A DNA stretch of 61,746 bases from Elusimicrobiota bacterium. Its GTDB lineage: Bacteria > Elusimicrobiota > Elusimicrobia > FEN-1173. The translations under genes were made by a program, and so were the position numbers. The notes beneath the pieces are model-generated. The model was not told where the DNA came from and searched no databases. It saw only the letters and a program-made list of their open reading frames with translations. This document shows positions 47,926 through 56,305 of this stretch, piece by piece (position 1 is the first letter of the stretch; the number at the start of each line of letters is the position of its first letter). Location: NCBI GenBank assembly GCA_016714745.1, contig JADKCG010000023.1, positions 1-61,746 on the forward strand, given 5' to 3'.

Positions 47926-48239
47926 GTTCCTGGGTTCGGGTGGCGGGGGTCAACGAAATTCCTGTGGGGCAATGTCTTGGAGTCTCTGTGGAAGGTCAAG
48001 ACATTGGTTTGTTTAATGTGCAGGGAAATATTTGTGCCATGGACAATGTGTGCCCTCATCGGGGCGCGCCGTTGTCGGAGGGGCGGCTGGACGGTGCTCA
48101 GATTGTTTGTCCGTGGCATGGCTGGGCCTTTGATGTGCTTACCGGAAAAGGGGGGATGGATCCGGGGCGGTGTCAAAAAACGTTTTCTGTCGAAAAACGC
48201 GGCGATGATGTGTGGGTGAATCTGGGGGGCACGGCGTGA
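47922..48239 (+). CDS. Rieske [2Fe-2S] ferredoxin-like protein
   Basis: 105 residues from GTG 47922 (GTGA overlap). Cluster ligands CPHRGAPLSEG and CPWHGWAFD (C-x-H ... C-x2-H). It resembles the small soluble Rieske proteins (NirD/BphF type) that pass electrons to oxygenases or other partners; no partner oxygenase is encoded nearby. Confidence 0.92.
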   Translation: MSSWVRVAGVNEIPVGQCLGVSVEGQDIGLFNVQGNICAMDNVCPHRGAPLSEGRLDGAQIVCPWHGWAFDVLTGKGGMDPGRCQKTFSVEKRGDDVWVNLGGTA

Positions 48240-49095
48240 AACGGGTGTTGAGCGTGGCGCACAGTCCGGATCCCGACGATGCGTTTATGTTTTACGGCAT
48301 CGTCAAAGGCGGCGTACTGCCGGACGGGTGGCGGGTGAAGCATGTTTTGAAAGACATTCAATCGTTGAATCGGGATGCACGGAAGGGACTCTATGAAGTG
48401 ACCGCCGTTTCGACGGCGGCGTTTCCGTCTATTGCGCGGAAATATTGGATTTTGTCTGTCGGGGCTTCGGTGGGGCGGGGGTATGGGCCGGTGTTGGTGT
48501 GTCGGCCGGAAAACAGGAAGGCGTTCGCCTCAAAAAATTGGGCCGGTTTGCGCATCGCCACGCCGGGCCCTGAAACAACCGCCCTATTGCTTTTACGGTT
48601 GGCCCATCCGGAGTTCGTTTCCGTTGATACCCGGTTTGATAAGATCCCTGACGTTGTTCGCCGCGGGCGTGCCGACGCGGGTCTTGTGATTCATGAAAGC
48701 CAAATGACGTTTGCCAAGCAAGGGTTGGTCAAAGTGATGGATCTTGGTCGCTGGTGGCACAATCGCACGGGGTTGCCCATCCCCCTGGGGTTGGATGTTG
48801 TGCGTAAAGATATGGGACGGGTGGAAGCCCGTCGCATGGCGGGCCTTTTGAAGAAAGCATTCAATTCGCCTATCGCCACAAAGACAAGGCGGTGCGCTAT
48901 GCCCTTGGTTTTGGCCGTGGCGTGGACGCAGCCGTGGGCGAACGGTTTGTCAAAATGTAGGTGAACCGCGATACCCTCGATTTGGGCGACGAAGGCGAGC
49001 GCGCGCTGAGAACTCTGTTTCGGTTGGCCTGGGCCCGGCGGTTGATTTCCATCAACCCCGATTTTGAAATTGTGCGGCCAGCGGTGTCCGGTTAG
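48236..49095 (+). CDS. mqnD: 1,4-dihydroxy-6-naphthoate synthase-like protein (frameshift and in-frame TAG)
   Basis: MqnD catalyses a late step of menaquinone synthesis by the futalosine route. GTG 48236: VAHSPDPDDAFMFYGIVKGG, then EVTAVSTAAFPSIARKYWIL, GPVLVCRP and ADAGLVIHESQMTFAKQGL, all characteristic of the periplasmic-binding-like MqnA/MqnD fold, closest to MqnD. Near 48853 one G seems missing (AAGAAAGC; AAGGAAAGC keeps frame: KESIQFAYRHKDKAV). Then at 48958 a TAG interrupts FVKM-stop-VNRDTLDLGDEGERAL, a position that is Tyr in relatives (MYVN). The real end is TAG 49093-49095. Either the gene is decaying or it carries two consensus errors. About 285 residues. Confidence 0.82.
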
Positions 49096-49454
49096 GTTCT
49101 CTCCATTTCTTTGGTGGGTTTTGACTCGAGCCGAGCTCAAGGTTCATGGCATCGTTTCGGTCACCTGCGGCGGCAGGGCCGCTGGCGCGGAAAGATCACA
49201 GCGGGCACGACGTTCCTCTTTTTTTTTGTGAAGTAAAAATCTGGTTCTTCCCTCACTGTTCAACCCGACCTTTGCAATAGGCGCGAGCGCCGAGATGAAG
49301 AAGCGGTGACTTTTTCGACGAAAAACGCGAAAGCCGGGGTGTGTTTACGGTTGGGCGTTTTGAGGAAGAAAAAGTCCCGGGTTCTTCGTCGAATGCCGTG
49401 TCCGATTGCAAAAATTTGGTTCGACCAAGCCCCTGTGGTTCCACCCCTTTCTCC
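49096..49454. other. Gene-free spacer
   Basis: About 360 bp between mqnD and the kinase promoter. I see no credible gene, no tRNA and no member of the window's repeat families. A short GC-rich stretch around 49160-49180 (GGCGGCAGGGCCGC) and a T9 run near 49210 could be part of a weak terminator. Confidence 0.5.
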
Positions 49455-49483
49455 TTGACAGCCCTTCTTTTGGGGGGTATAAA
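49455..49483 (+). promoter_or_regulatory. Strong sigma-70 type promoter of the signalling operon
   Basis: TTGACA (49455-49460), exactly 17 bp, TATAAA (49478-49483). The TTG start of the kinase lies 57 bp downstream with AGGGAG before it. This is the best promoter match in the window. Confidence 0.85.
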
Positions 49484-49540
49484 CATATCAGTACGTCGCG
49501 GCGTGGACCGCTATGGGTTTGTCTCAACAGGGAGAACAAC

Positions 49541-51366
49541 TTGATTGTTGTTTTGCGGCGTTTACGAAATGCGTTTACGAGTCTCAAGGGTCGGTTGGCT
49601 CTTGTGGTGGCGGTGTCTTTTGTCCCGGCGATTATCTCTATTGTCCGTGACCATTCGACGCGCGAAAATCTCGAATTCGCCGAGGCTATTCATACCGCGG
49701 AATTGTCGGCGCAGTTGGCGGCGGAAAGCGTGGAAGGCCGTTTTGAGGCGGCGCGTCAGGTGTTGGTGGCTCTTTCCCAGGGATCGGTTCTTCAAGAGGG
49801 GGATCGGGCGGCGTGTGAGGCACAGTTGGCATCCTTTCTTTCAAAATACCCGCGATTTTTAAACTTGAGTCTCGGTTTGCCGGACGGAACTCTTTTTGCC
49901 AGCGCGCTTCCTTTTAAACCGCCGTTAGATATTTCCGATCGATCTCATTTTAAGCGGGTCATGGAGACGCGGGATTTCGCCGTCGGCGATTTCTCGATCA
50001 GCCGAGTGACGGGGAAGCCCACGGTGATTTGCGCGATTCCCATTTCGAGTCAGGGAAAGATCAAACGCATTCTCTTCGTGTCGTTGGACCTTCAACTGCT
50101 TTCGCCTCAGGCGAAGAGGCTCCCCTTATTCGTGGGAGAAAATTTAACTTTGGTGGATGCTCTGGGGAACGTGTTGGTCTCGACGAGGGGGGGGGACGGG
50201 GCGCCGGGGGGGCTTGCGCCCGACCGATGGCCGTTTCCCGTGACCGTGGAAAGTTTCCGCCACGGTGAACGTTTGTACGCCGTTGCGCCTGTTCACACCC
50301 GGCCACCGTCGAACCTGCGGGTGATCGTGGACAGCGGGATGGATGGCCTTTTTCAGAATGCTCAGTGGCGTTTCTATCAAAATATGGGGTGGCTGGTTTT
50401 TTTTCTCTTTTGGTGGCGGCGGCTTTGTGTGGACGCGTGGGGGGGTTTTTTATCACCCGTCATGTGGAGAGTCTTTTGAAAACAACGGGTCGGTTGAGCG
50501 CCGGGGATTTGTCCGCTCGGACGGGTGTGGGCAACGAGACCGGGGAGTTGGCCGATTTGGCCCGCGCCATCGACGGCATGGCTCGAGCGTTGAAAGAGCG
50601 CAACGATGAACTCGAAGAATCCCATTCGACCTTGGAAAAGCAAGTCGCGGCGCGAACTCGGGAGCTGGCGGAGTCCAACCGACAGCTGGAAGCGTTCAGC
50701 TTTTCGATTTCCCACGATCTTCGCGCGCCTCTCCGGGCCATTGACGGTTTCTCTCAGATTCTATTGAATGAACACGCTTCCTCCCTACTGCCGGAAGGGC
50801 GGCGCGTGCTGGAGTTGGTGGTGAAAAACTCCAAACACATGGCCCAATTGATTGAAGACCTTTTGGCCTTTTCTCGTTTGGGGCGGCAAGATGTGGTGGG
50901 CGGGGAGCTTCACATGGGAGAGATGGCGCGGGAGGTGTATCAAGAGTTGACCACGCCCGGCGGGGCTCGGACCATCGATTTTACCGTCGCCCCGATGCCC
51001 AACGCCCGGGGAGACAACTCCATGGTTCATCAGGTGTGGATGAACCTTTTGGAAAACGCTTTGAAGTTTACGTCCCGAAATGATCGGGCCGTGATTGAGG
51101 TGGGCGCTCACGAAGGCGAACGGGAGAACACCTATTTCGTCAAAGACAACGGCGTGGGGTTTGATCCACGGTTTGCGGGGAAACTTTTTCAAGTGTTTCA
51201 GCGGTTACACGGAAGTTCCCAGTTCAGCGGAACGGGGGTGGGTTTGGCGATCGTTCATCGCATCATTCAAAAACATGGGGGTCGGGTTTGGGCCGAGAGC
51301 CGCCCGGGCCAGGGCGCTCAATTCTTTTTCACTCTCCCCGCCGTTTCACCGCGAGGCCTTTCATGA
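49541..51366 (+). CDS. Membrane sensor histidine kinase (frameshifted)
   Basis: I choose TTG 49541 with AGGGAG upstream; the open frame extends further left but across the promoter. Domains: membrane helix 1 (GRLALVVAVSFVPAIISIV), ~270-residue extracytoplasmic dCache-like sensor (FLNLSLGLPDGTLFASALPF, DISDRSHFKRVMETRDFAVG), helix 2, HAMP (LLKTTGRLSAGDLSARTG), a coiled coil, HisKA with SFSISHDLRAPLRAIDGFSQ (phospho-His) and HATPase (NLLENALKFTS, KDNGVGFDPRF, SGTGVGLAIVHRI). The frame breaks in a T8 run near 50402, within helix 2; the shifted frame reads FFSLLVAAALCGRVGGFFIT. ~608 residues. ATGA overlap with the hybrid kinase. Confidence 0.88.
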
Positions 51367-53325
51367 CCCACACCGATTTCCGCATCTTGCTGGTGGAAGA
51401 TCGTCCTGAAGATCGGGAACTGATTGAACGGGAACTTCATCGGGCCAAAGTGTTATTCGTTTCCCGCTGGGTGGACAACCGGGAGGCGTTTTTGCGGGAG
51501 GTCAAAGACTTTTGCCCCGACGTTGTGCTCTGTGATTTCGCTTTGCCCCAATTCGATGCCATGGAAGCCATGGCCATCCTCCGGCGGTATCGGCCCGACG
51601 TGCCGTTCATTCTTGTGACGGGAGCCCAGTCGGAGGAAATCGCTGTGGAATGCATGAAACGCGGCGCCGACGATTTTATTTTGAAGTCAACCCTGAAGCG
51701 GTTGCCCTCGGCTGTTTTAAACGCCGTGAAAAGCCGTGACATTCGGCGCGATAAAGAAAACGCCGAAAAAAAACTCCGCGACCAAGAAGCCCAGGTTCGG
51801 TTGGTGGCCGAACATACCTTGGACTTGATTTATCTCTTGGATCAAAAAGGGCAGTTCATTTACGCGAACCCTTCTTTTCAGCGTTCGCTGGGAATTGACC
51901 CCAACGACTTGATGGGGAAGAAAGGCTTTTTCCCTGGTTCACCCCGACGACAAGGTTCTCGCGCGAACCGCGTTTCAAGAGGCCTTGGAAACTCAATCGA
52001 ACCGCACCGCGCAATTTCGTTACAAAGACAAAGACGGCGGGTGGCGTCTGTTTGAATCGGTGGTCAACTGGGCTTTGGATGAGAGCGGTGTGCCCGTGAA
52101 GGCGGTGGTGGTGGCGCGGAACATTGAAGAGCGCAAACGTCTTGAAGACCAGGTTCGGCAAGCGCAAAAAATGGAAGCGGTGGGGCGTCTGGCGGGCGGG
52201 GTCGCTCATGATTTTAACAATCTCCTCACCGCCATCAACGGGTACAGCGATCTGTTGCTTCGCTCTTTGGATCGCATGGATCCCCGGCGGGCCGACGTGG
52301 AAGAAATTAAAGAAACCGCCGGGCGCGCGGCCACGTTGACTCAGCAATTGTTGGCCTTCAGTCGGCGGCAGATTACTCAACCGACTGTGTTGGATATGAA
52401 TCAGGTCGTCGGAAATCTGGAGAAGATGTTGCGCCGTTTGATTGGCGAAGACATTCATCTCGTCACGGTGCGGTGTCCTGATCTCTACCGCGTTCGCGTG
52501 GATATGGGCCAGTTGGAACAGGTCTTATTGAACCTCAGCGTCAACTCCCGCGATGCCATGCCCAAAGGCGGGACCCTGACCATTGAAATAGGCAACCGGG
52601 AGGTCACGGCGGGAGAGGGCCCTTTGCCCCCCGAGGTTCCCGTGGGGGCTTATGCGGTTTTGACGGTAACCGATTCGGGCACCGGGATGGACCCGGCTAC
52701 GTTGTCTCACCTCTACGAACCCTTTTACACCACCAAAGAGAAAGGACGAGGGACGGGGCTGGGGTTGTCCACCGTGTATGGCATTGTCCAGCAGGCCGGG
52801 GGCCACATCCGCGTGACAACGAATGTCGGAAAGGGGACCTCTTTTCGGCTCTATTTCCCCCGGGTGGAGGAAAGCCTCACCGTTAACGAAAAATCCATCG
52901 AAACGGATGATTTCCTAAAAGGAAATGAAACCGTGTTCCTGGTGGAAGACGATCGTTCGGTTCGGACGTTAGCCGCGCGGGTGTTAACGCAGAGCGGGTA
53001 TCGAGTTGTGGAAGCCGCGAGCGGCGAAGAGGCTTTACGTTTGGCTCGCGAGTTCAAGGAGCCGATCCCCCTCTTGGTGACGGACGTCGTGATGAACGGA
53101 ATGACCGGGACAGACCTGGCTCGTCAATTCCTGGCCGCTTATCCGGGGACGCGTGTTCTCTATTTGTCCGGCTACATGGAAGCCGATGCCCGCAACAGCA
53201 TTTTGCGCGAGGTGCAATCGTCGTTTTTAGGCAAACCGTTTCGTCCGCGGGATTTGGTGCAGAAGGTTCGGCAAACCATTGACGGTTCCACCGACGCACC
53301 GGAACAGGAGACGCCCGCCCCATGA
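51363..53325 (+). CDS. Hybrid histidine kinase REC-PAS-HisKA-HATPase-REC (frameshifted)
   Basis: ATG 51363. Receiver 1: ILLVEDRPEDRELIERE, phospho-Asp in VVLCDFALPQFDAMEAM, KRGADDFILK. PAS: HTLDLIYLLDQKGQFIYANP. The frame slips near 51935; the next frame resumes VHPDDKVLARTAFQEALE and FRYKDKDGGWRLFESVVNWA. HisKA: GRLAGGVAHDFNNLLTAING; HATPase: NLSVNSRDAMPKGGTL, DSGTGMD, GRGTGLGLSTVYGI. Receiver 2: VFLVEDDRSVRTLAARVL with LLVTDVVMNGMTGTDLA. ~654 residues, cytosolic. It sits between a sensor kinase and a receiver-cyclase gene, so it probably relays phosphate from the first to the last. Confidence 0.88.
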
Positions 53326-54386
53326 ATGTCTTGATTGTCGATGACGAAAAAAGCATGCGCGATCTTGCGTCCCGTACGTTGAGGGAAGCGGGATACGCTG
53401 TGACGACCGCGTCCAACGGCGATGAAGCTTTGGCGCTTCTTCCGGGGCAGATCGAAATCGTTTTGACCGATTTGGATATGCCGGGCTCCCTGACCGGGGT
53501 CGATTTGACCAAGCGCGTTAGAGAAAAAACCAACATCGACGTCATTATTATGACGGGGTTTCCGGACCTTTCCACCGCCATTGAGGCGGTGCGGGAGGGC
53601 GCCTACGACTATTTGGTGAAACCCTTTTCGCCGGATACTCTGCGCATGGCCATTGACCGATGTGCCGCCAAACGGGGGCTCTCTAAGGAATTGGAGCGGG
53701 AACGGGTTTTGCGTGAGGAGCTGAATCGCGCCTACAGCGAGCTTTCCTCCATGCAGAAGGTGCGGGATCTTTTCGGTCAATTCACAACCCCCGAGGTGGC
53801 CAAATTTGTGATGGATCATCCCGACGATTTTTGGAAGAGGGGTGAACGCCGCGAGGTTTCGATCCTGTTTGCCGACGTTCGCCAGTTTACGCCCTATGCC
53901 TCGCGGGTTCAACCGGAAGAGGCGGTACACTCGCTTAACCAAATATTTGAAGTTCTCGTGGCCGCTGTCCGCCAAGAAGGCGGGGAAGTTAATAAATTTA
54001 TGGGCGATGGGTTGATGGCGATTTTTGGGGCGCCCCGGGACGTGCCGGATCACGCCGCGGCGGCCGCCCGCGCCGCCTTAAAAGCCCGGGCGATGTTTCA
54101 CTTCCTGAACGCAGAGGACGGGTTAGAGGTGGGGTTTGCCGTGAATACCGGGGACGTGATCGCCGGATGTGTGGGGGCCAAAGATCGAACCGAGTACAGC
54201 GTGATCGGGTCGGCTGTCAATTTGGCCGCCCGGATCGAAAAATTATGCGGGCCGCGCGAAATCGTTTTGGGCCCCGAAACCGCCCGTCGCGTTCGCGATA
54301 TTTTTCAGCTGGAATCCAAAGGGGCGGTTGATTTGCAAGGGTTTGCCGATCCGGTGGAATTATGGACGTTGATGGGACCGAAATAG
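53322..54386 (+). CDS. Response regulator with class III adenylate/guanylate cyclase output
   Basis: 354 residues, ATG 53322 (ATGA overlap). Receiver (1-120): VLIVDDEKSMRDLASRTLRE, phospho-Asp in IVLTDLDMPGSL, AYDYLVKPFSP. A helical linker, then a cyclase homology domain: VSILFADVRQFTPYASRVQP (first metal Asp), EVNKFMGDGLMAIFGAP (second metal Asp and substrate-binding Lys) and TEYSVIGSAVNLAARIE (transition-state Asn/Arg). All residues needed for activity are visible. The kinase genes upstream should control cAMP (or cGMP) production through this protein. Frame intact. Confidence 0.93.
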   Translation: MNVLIVDDEKSMRDLASRTLREAGYAVTTASNGDEALALLPGQIEIVLTDLDMPGSLTGVDLTKRVREKTNIDVIIMTGFPDLSTAIEAVREGAYDYLVKPFSPDTLRMAIDRCAAKRGLSKELERERVLREELNRAYSELSSMQKVRDLFGQFTTPEVAKFVMDHPDDFWKRGERREVSILFADVRQFTPYASRVQPEEAVHSLNQIFEVLVAAVRQEGGEVNKFMGDGLMAIFGAPRDVPDHAAAAARAALKARAMFHFLNAEDGLEVGFAVNTGDVIAGCVGAKDRTEYSVIGSAVNLAARIEKLCGPREIVLGPETARRVRDIFQLESKGAVDLQGFADPVELWTLMGPK

Positions 54387-55073
54387 GTGCAGGTCTTATA
54401 TCAAGACGCGCGGGTGATCGCCGTCCATAAACCCGCGGGACAGTTGGTGATTCCCGGACGAGGCGACAGTGACATTCTGTGTTTGAAAGACGAAATGGCG
54501 GCGGGGTTGGGCGGGCCGGTGTTTGTGGTTCACCGCATCGATCGGGAAACGAGCGGCATTGTTTTGTTTGCGAAGGATCCTGACGCGCACCGTTTTTTAT
54601 GCGCGGCATTTGAGAAACAGGCGGTGAAAAAAGAGTATTGGGCGGCGGTGCTGGGATCTCCGTCTCCCGCGGAGGGTTTTGTGGCGAGCCCTCTGCGCGC
54701 GTTCGGGTCTGGACGGATGGGGCCGGATCCGTTGGGAAAACCCAGTCGGACAGAATATTCTACGGTGGCGCGCTGGCCGGGGGGGGCGCTCCTGGCGGTT
54801 CGGCCTGTCACCGGTCGGCGGCACCAGATCCGCGCGCACCTGGCCGAAAGAGGCCACCCCATTTTGGGGGATCCATTGTATGGGCCCCCTCCGCGGCCGG
54901 TCGGCGGCGCGCCGCGGCTGTTGCTTCATGCGCGCGCGCTCCTGTTTCCCCATCCCGATGGTTCCCCGCGATCCGTCTTGTGTGAACCCGACGATTATTT
55001 TTTTTCGATTTTGAATGTTGTCTCAAAATCTAAAATTGTGTATCTTGAGACTGGGAGGGCTCAAAACCCATGA
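54387..55073 (+). CDS. RluA-family pseudouridine synthase
   Basis: GTG 54387 directly follows the cyclase stop codon. VLYQDARVIAVHKPAGQLVI, catalytic Asp in VVHRIDRETSGIVLFAK and RPVTGRRHQIRAHLAERGH with the LGDPLYGP end are RluA hallmarks; no S4 domain. The usual fold ends near CEPDDY; the last ~25 residues run through the glgC promoter, so the true stop may lie earlier and be masked by a small indel. 228 residues as read. Confidence 0.88.
   Translation: MQVLYQDARVIAVHKPAGQLVIPGRGDSDILCLKDEMAAGLGGPVFVVHRIDRETSGIVLFAKDPDAHRFLCAAFEKQAVKKEYWAAVLGSPSPAEGFVASPLRAFGSGRMGPDPLGKPSRTEYSTVARWPGGALLAVRPVTGRRHQIRAHLAERGHPILGDPLYGPPPRPVGGAPRLLLHARALLFPHPDGSPRSVLCEPDDYFFSILNVVSKSKIVYLETGRAQNP
55018..55046 (+). 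promoter_or_regulatory. Probable glgC promoter within an inverted repeat
   Basis: TTGTCT (55018-55023), 17 bp, TATCTT (55041-55046). The same region contains the inverted repeat GTCTCAA (55020-55026) / TTGAGAC (55045-55051), which spans the promoter and could be an operator. Confidence 0.55.
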
Positions 55074-56302
55074 TCCGATCGAAAGTTCTTGGCATTATTA
55101 TGGCAGGGGGAAAGGGCGAACGGTTGATGCCCCTCACCAACGAGAGGGGGAAACCGGCGGTTCCTTTTGGCGGGAAATACCGCATTGTGGATTTCGTTCT
55201 CAGCAATTTCGTGAACTCCGAAATATTTTCTGTCTACGTTTTGGTTCAATATCTCTCCCAATCCCTGATCGACTATCTCAGGCTCAGCTGGTCTAATCGC
55301 GGGCTGGTGGCGGGCCATTTCATTACCGTCGTTCCACCCCAAATGCGGATGGGCGAAATGTGGTACCGCGGCACCGCTGACGCGGTGTCTCAAAACCTCA
55401 ACCTCATTCGAGATTTTGATCCGGATTATGTCGCCGTTTTTGGCGCGGACCATATTTACCGGATGGACGTGGGACAGATGCTGGCCTATCACGTGGAAAA
55501 GCAAGCCCATGTGACGATCTCCGCCCTTCCTGTCCCGATCTCGGAGGCCAAAGGGTTTGGAATTTTAAGCGTTTCCAAAACCGGCCGCATGACGGATTTT
55601 GAAGAGAAACCCAAGAACCCCAAACCCATGCCGGGCGACCCGGATTTCGCTTTTTCGTCCATGGGCAATTACATCTTTAACCGGGATGTGCTGGAAGAAG
55701 CTCTGACGGAAGACTTAAAAAAAGAGTCGGGGCATGATTTTGGAAAAAACATTCTTCCCGCATTGATGGGGAAAGCCCGCATTTTCGCCTACAACTTTAA
55801 GGCCGCCCCCCTGCCGGGTCAGAAAGAATACGAGGAGCCGGGCTATTGGCGCGACGTGGGAAATCTGGAATCCTTTTGGTCGGCCCACATGGATCTATTG
55901 GGGGAAAAGCCTCGACTCGATTTAAACAACGACGATTGGCCCATCATGGCCGGGCGCTACAATGGCCCCCCGGCGCGTGTGCTCGGCCGGCAGGTGGAAG
56001 ACTCTGTCCTCAGCGAAGGGGTTGTGGTGAAAGACGCGTTCGTTCGCCATTCCGTGATCGGTCGTGGCGTCGTCATCGAGTCCGGCGCGGTGATTGAAGA
56101 CAGTGTTTTGATGGACCACTGCGTGGTGGGCAAAGACTGTCGGTTTCGGCGGGTCGTTGCCGACCGCTTCAACGTGTTTCCTGAAAACACGGTGATTGGT
56201 CATGACAACGAGGCCGACCTGAAGGCCGGGTATCATGTGGACAAATCCGGTATCGTCGCTGTGGGGCGCGGTCGCAGTAAGTGGGCCCATTTGAAACGGT
56301 AA
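55070..56302 (+). CDS. glgC: Glucose-1-phosphate adenylyltransferase
   Basis: Makes ADP-glucose for GlgA. ATG 55070 after GGGAGGG. Motifs: IIMAGGKGERLMPLTNERGK (nucleotide loop), KPAVPFGGKYRIVDFVLSN, WYRGTADAVSQN, FGADHIYRMD (metal Asp), FEEKPKNP (Lys for G1P) and GNYIFN; the C-terminal left-handed beta-helix has VVVKDAFVRHSVIGRGVVIE and the YHVDKSGIVAVGRG tail. 410 residues, intact. Followed by the GH57 gene after three bases. Confidence 0.95.
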   Translation: MIRSKVLGIIMAGGKGERLMPLTNERGKPAVPFGGKYRIVDFVLSNFVNSEIFSVYVLVQYLSQSLIDYLRLSWSNRGLVAGHFITVVPPQMRMGEMWYRGTADAVSQNLNLIRDFDPDYVAVFGADHIYRMDVGQMLAYHVEKQAHVTISALPVPISEAKGFGILSVSKTGRMTDFEEKPKNPKPMPGDPDFAFSSMGNYIFNRDVLEEALTEDLKKESGHDFGKNILPALMGKARIFAYNFKAAPLPGQKEYEEPGYWRDVGNLESFWSAHMDLLGEKPRLDLNNDDWPIMAGRYNGPPARVLGRQVEDSVLSEGVVVKDAFVRHSVIGRGVVIESGAVIEDSVLMDHCVVGKDCRFRRVVADRFNVFPENTVIGHDNEADLKAGYHVDKSGIVAVGRGRSKWAHLKR

Positions 56303-56305
56303 CGA

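Noticed and set aside
48958..48960. Pyrrolysine at the mqnD TAG
   Set aside because: The position is Tyr in the family, no pyl genes or PYLIS-type element are visible, and TAG ends other genes here.
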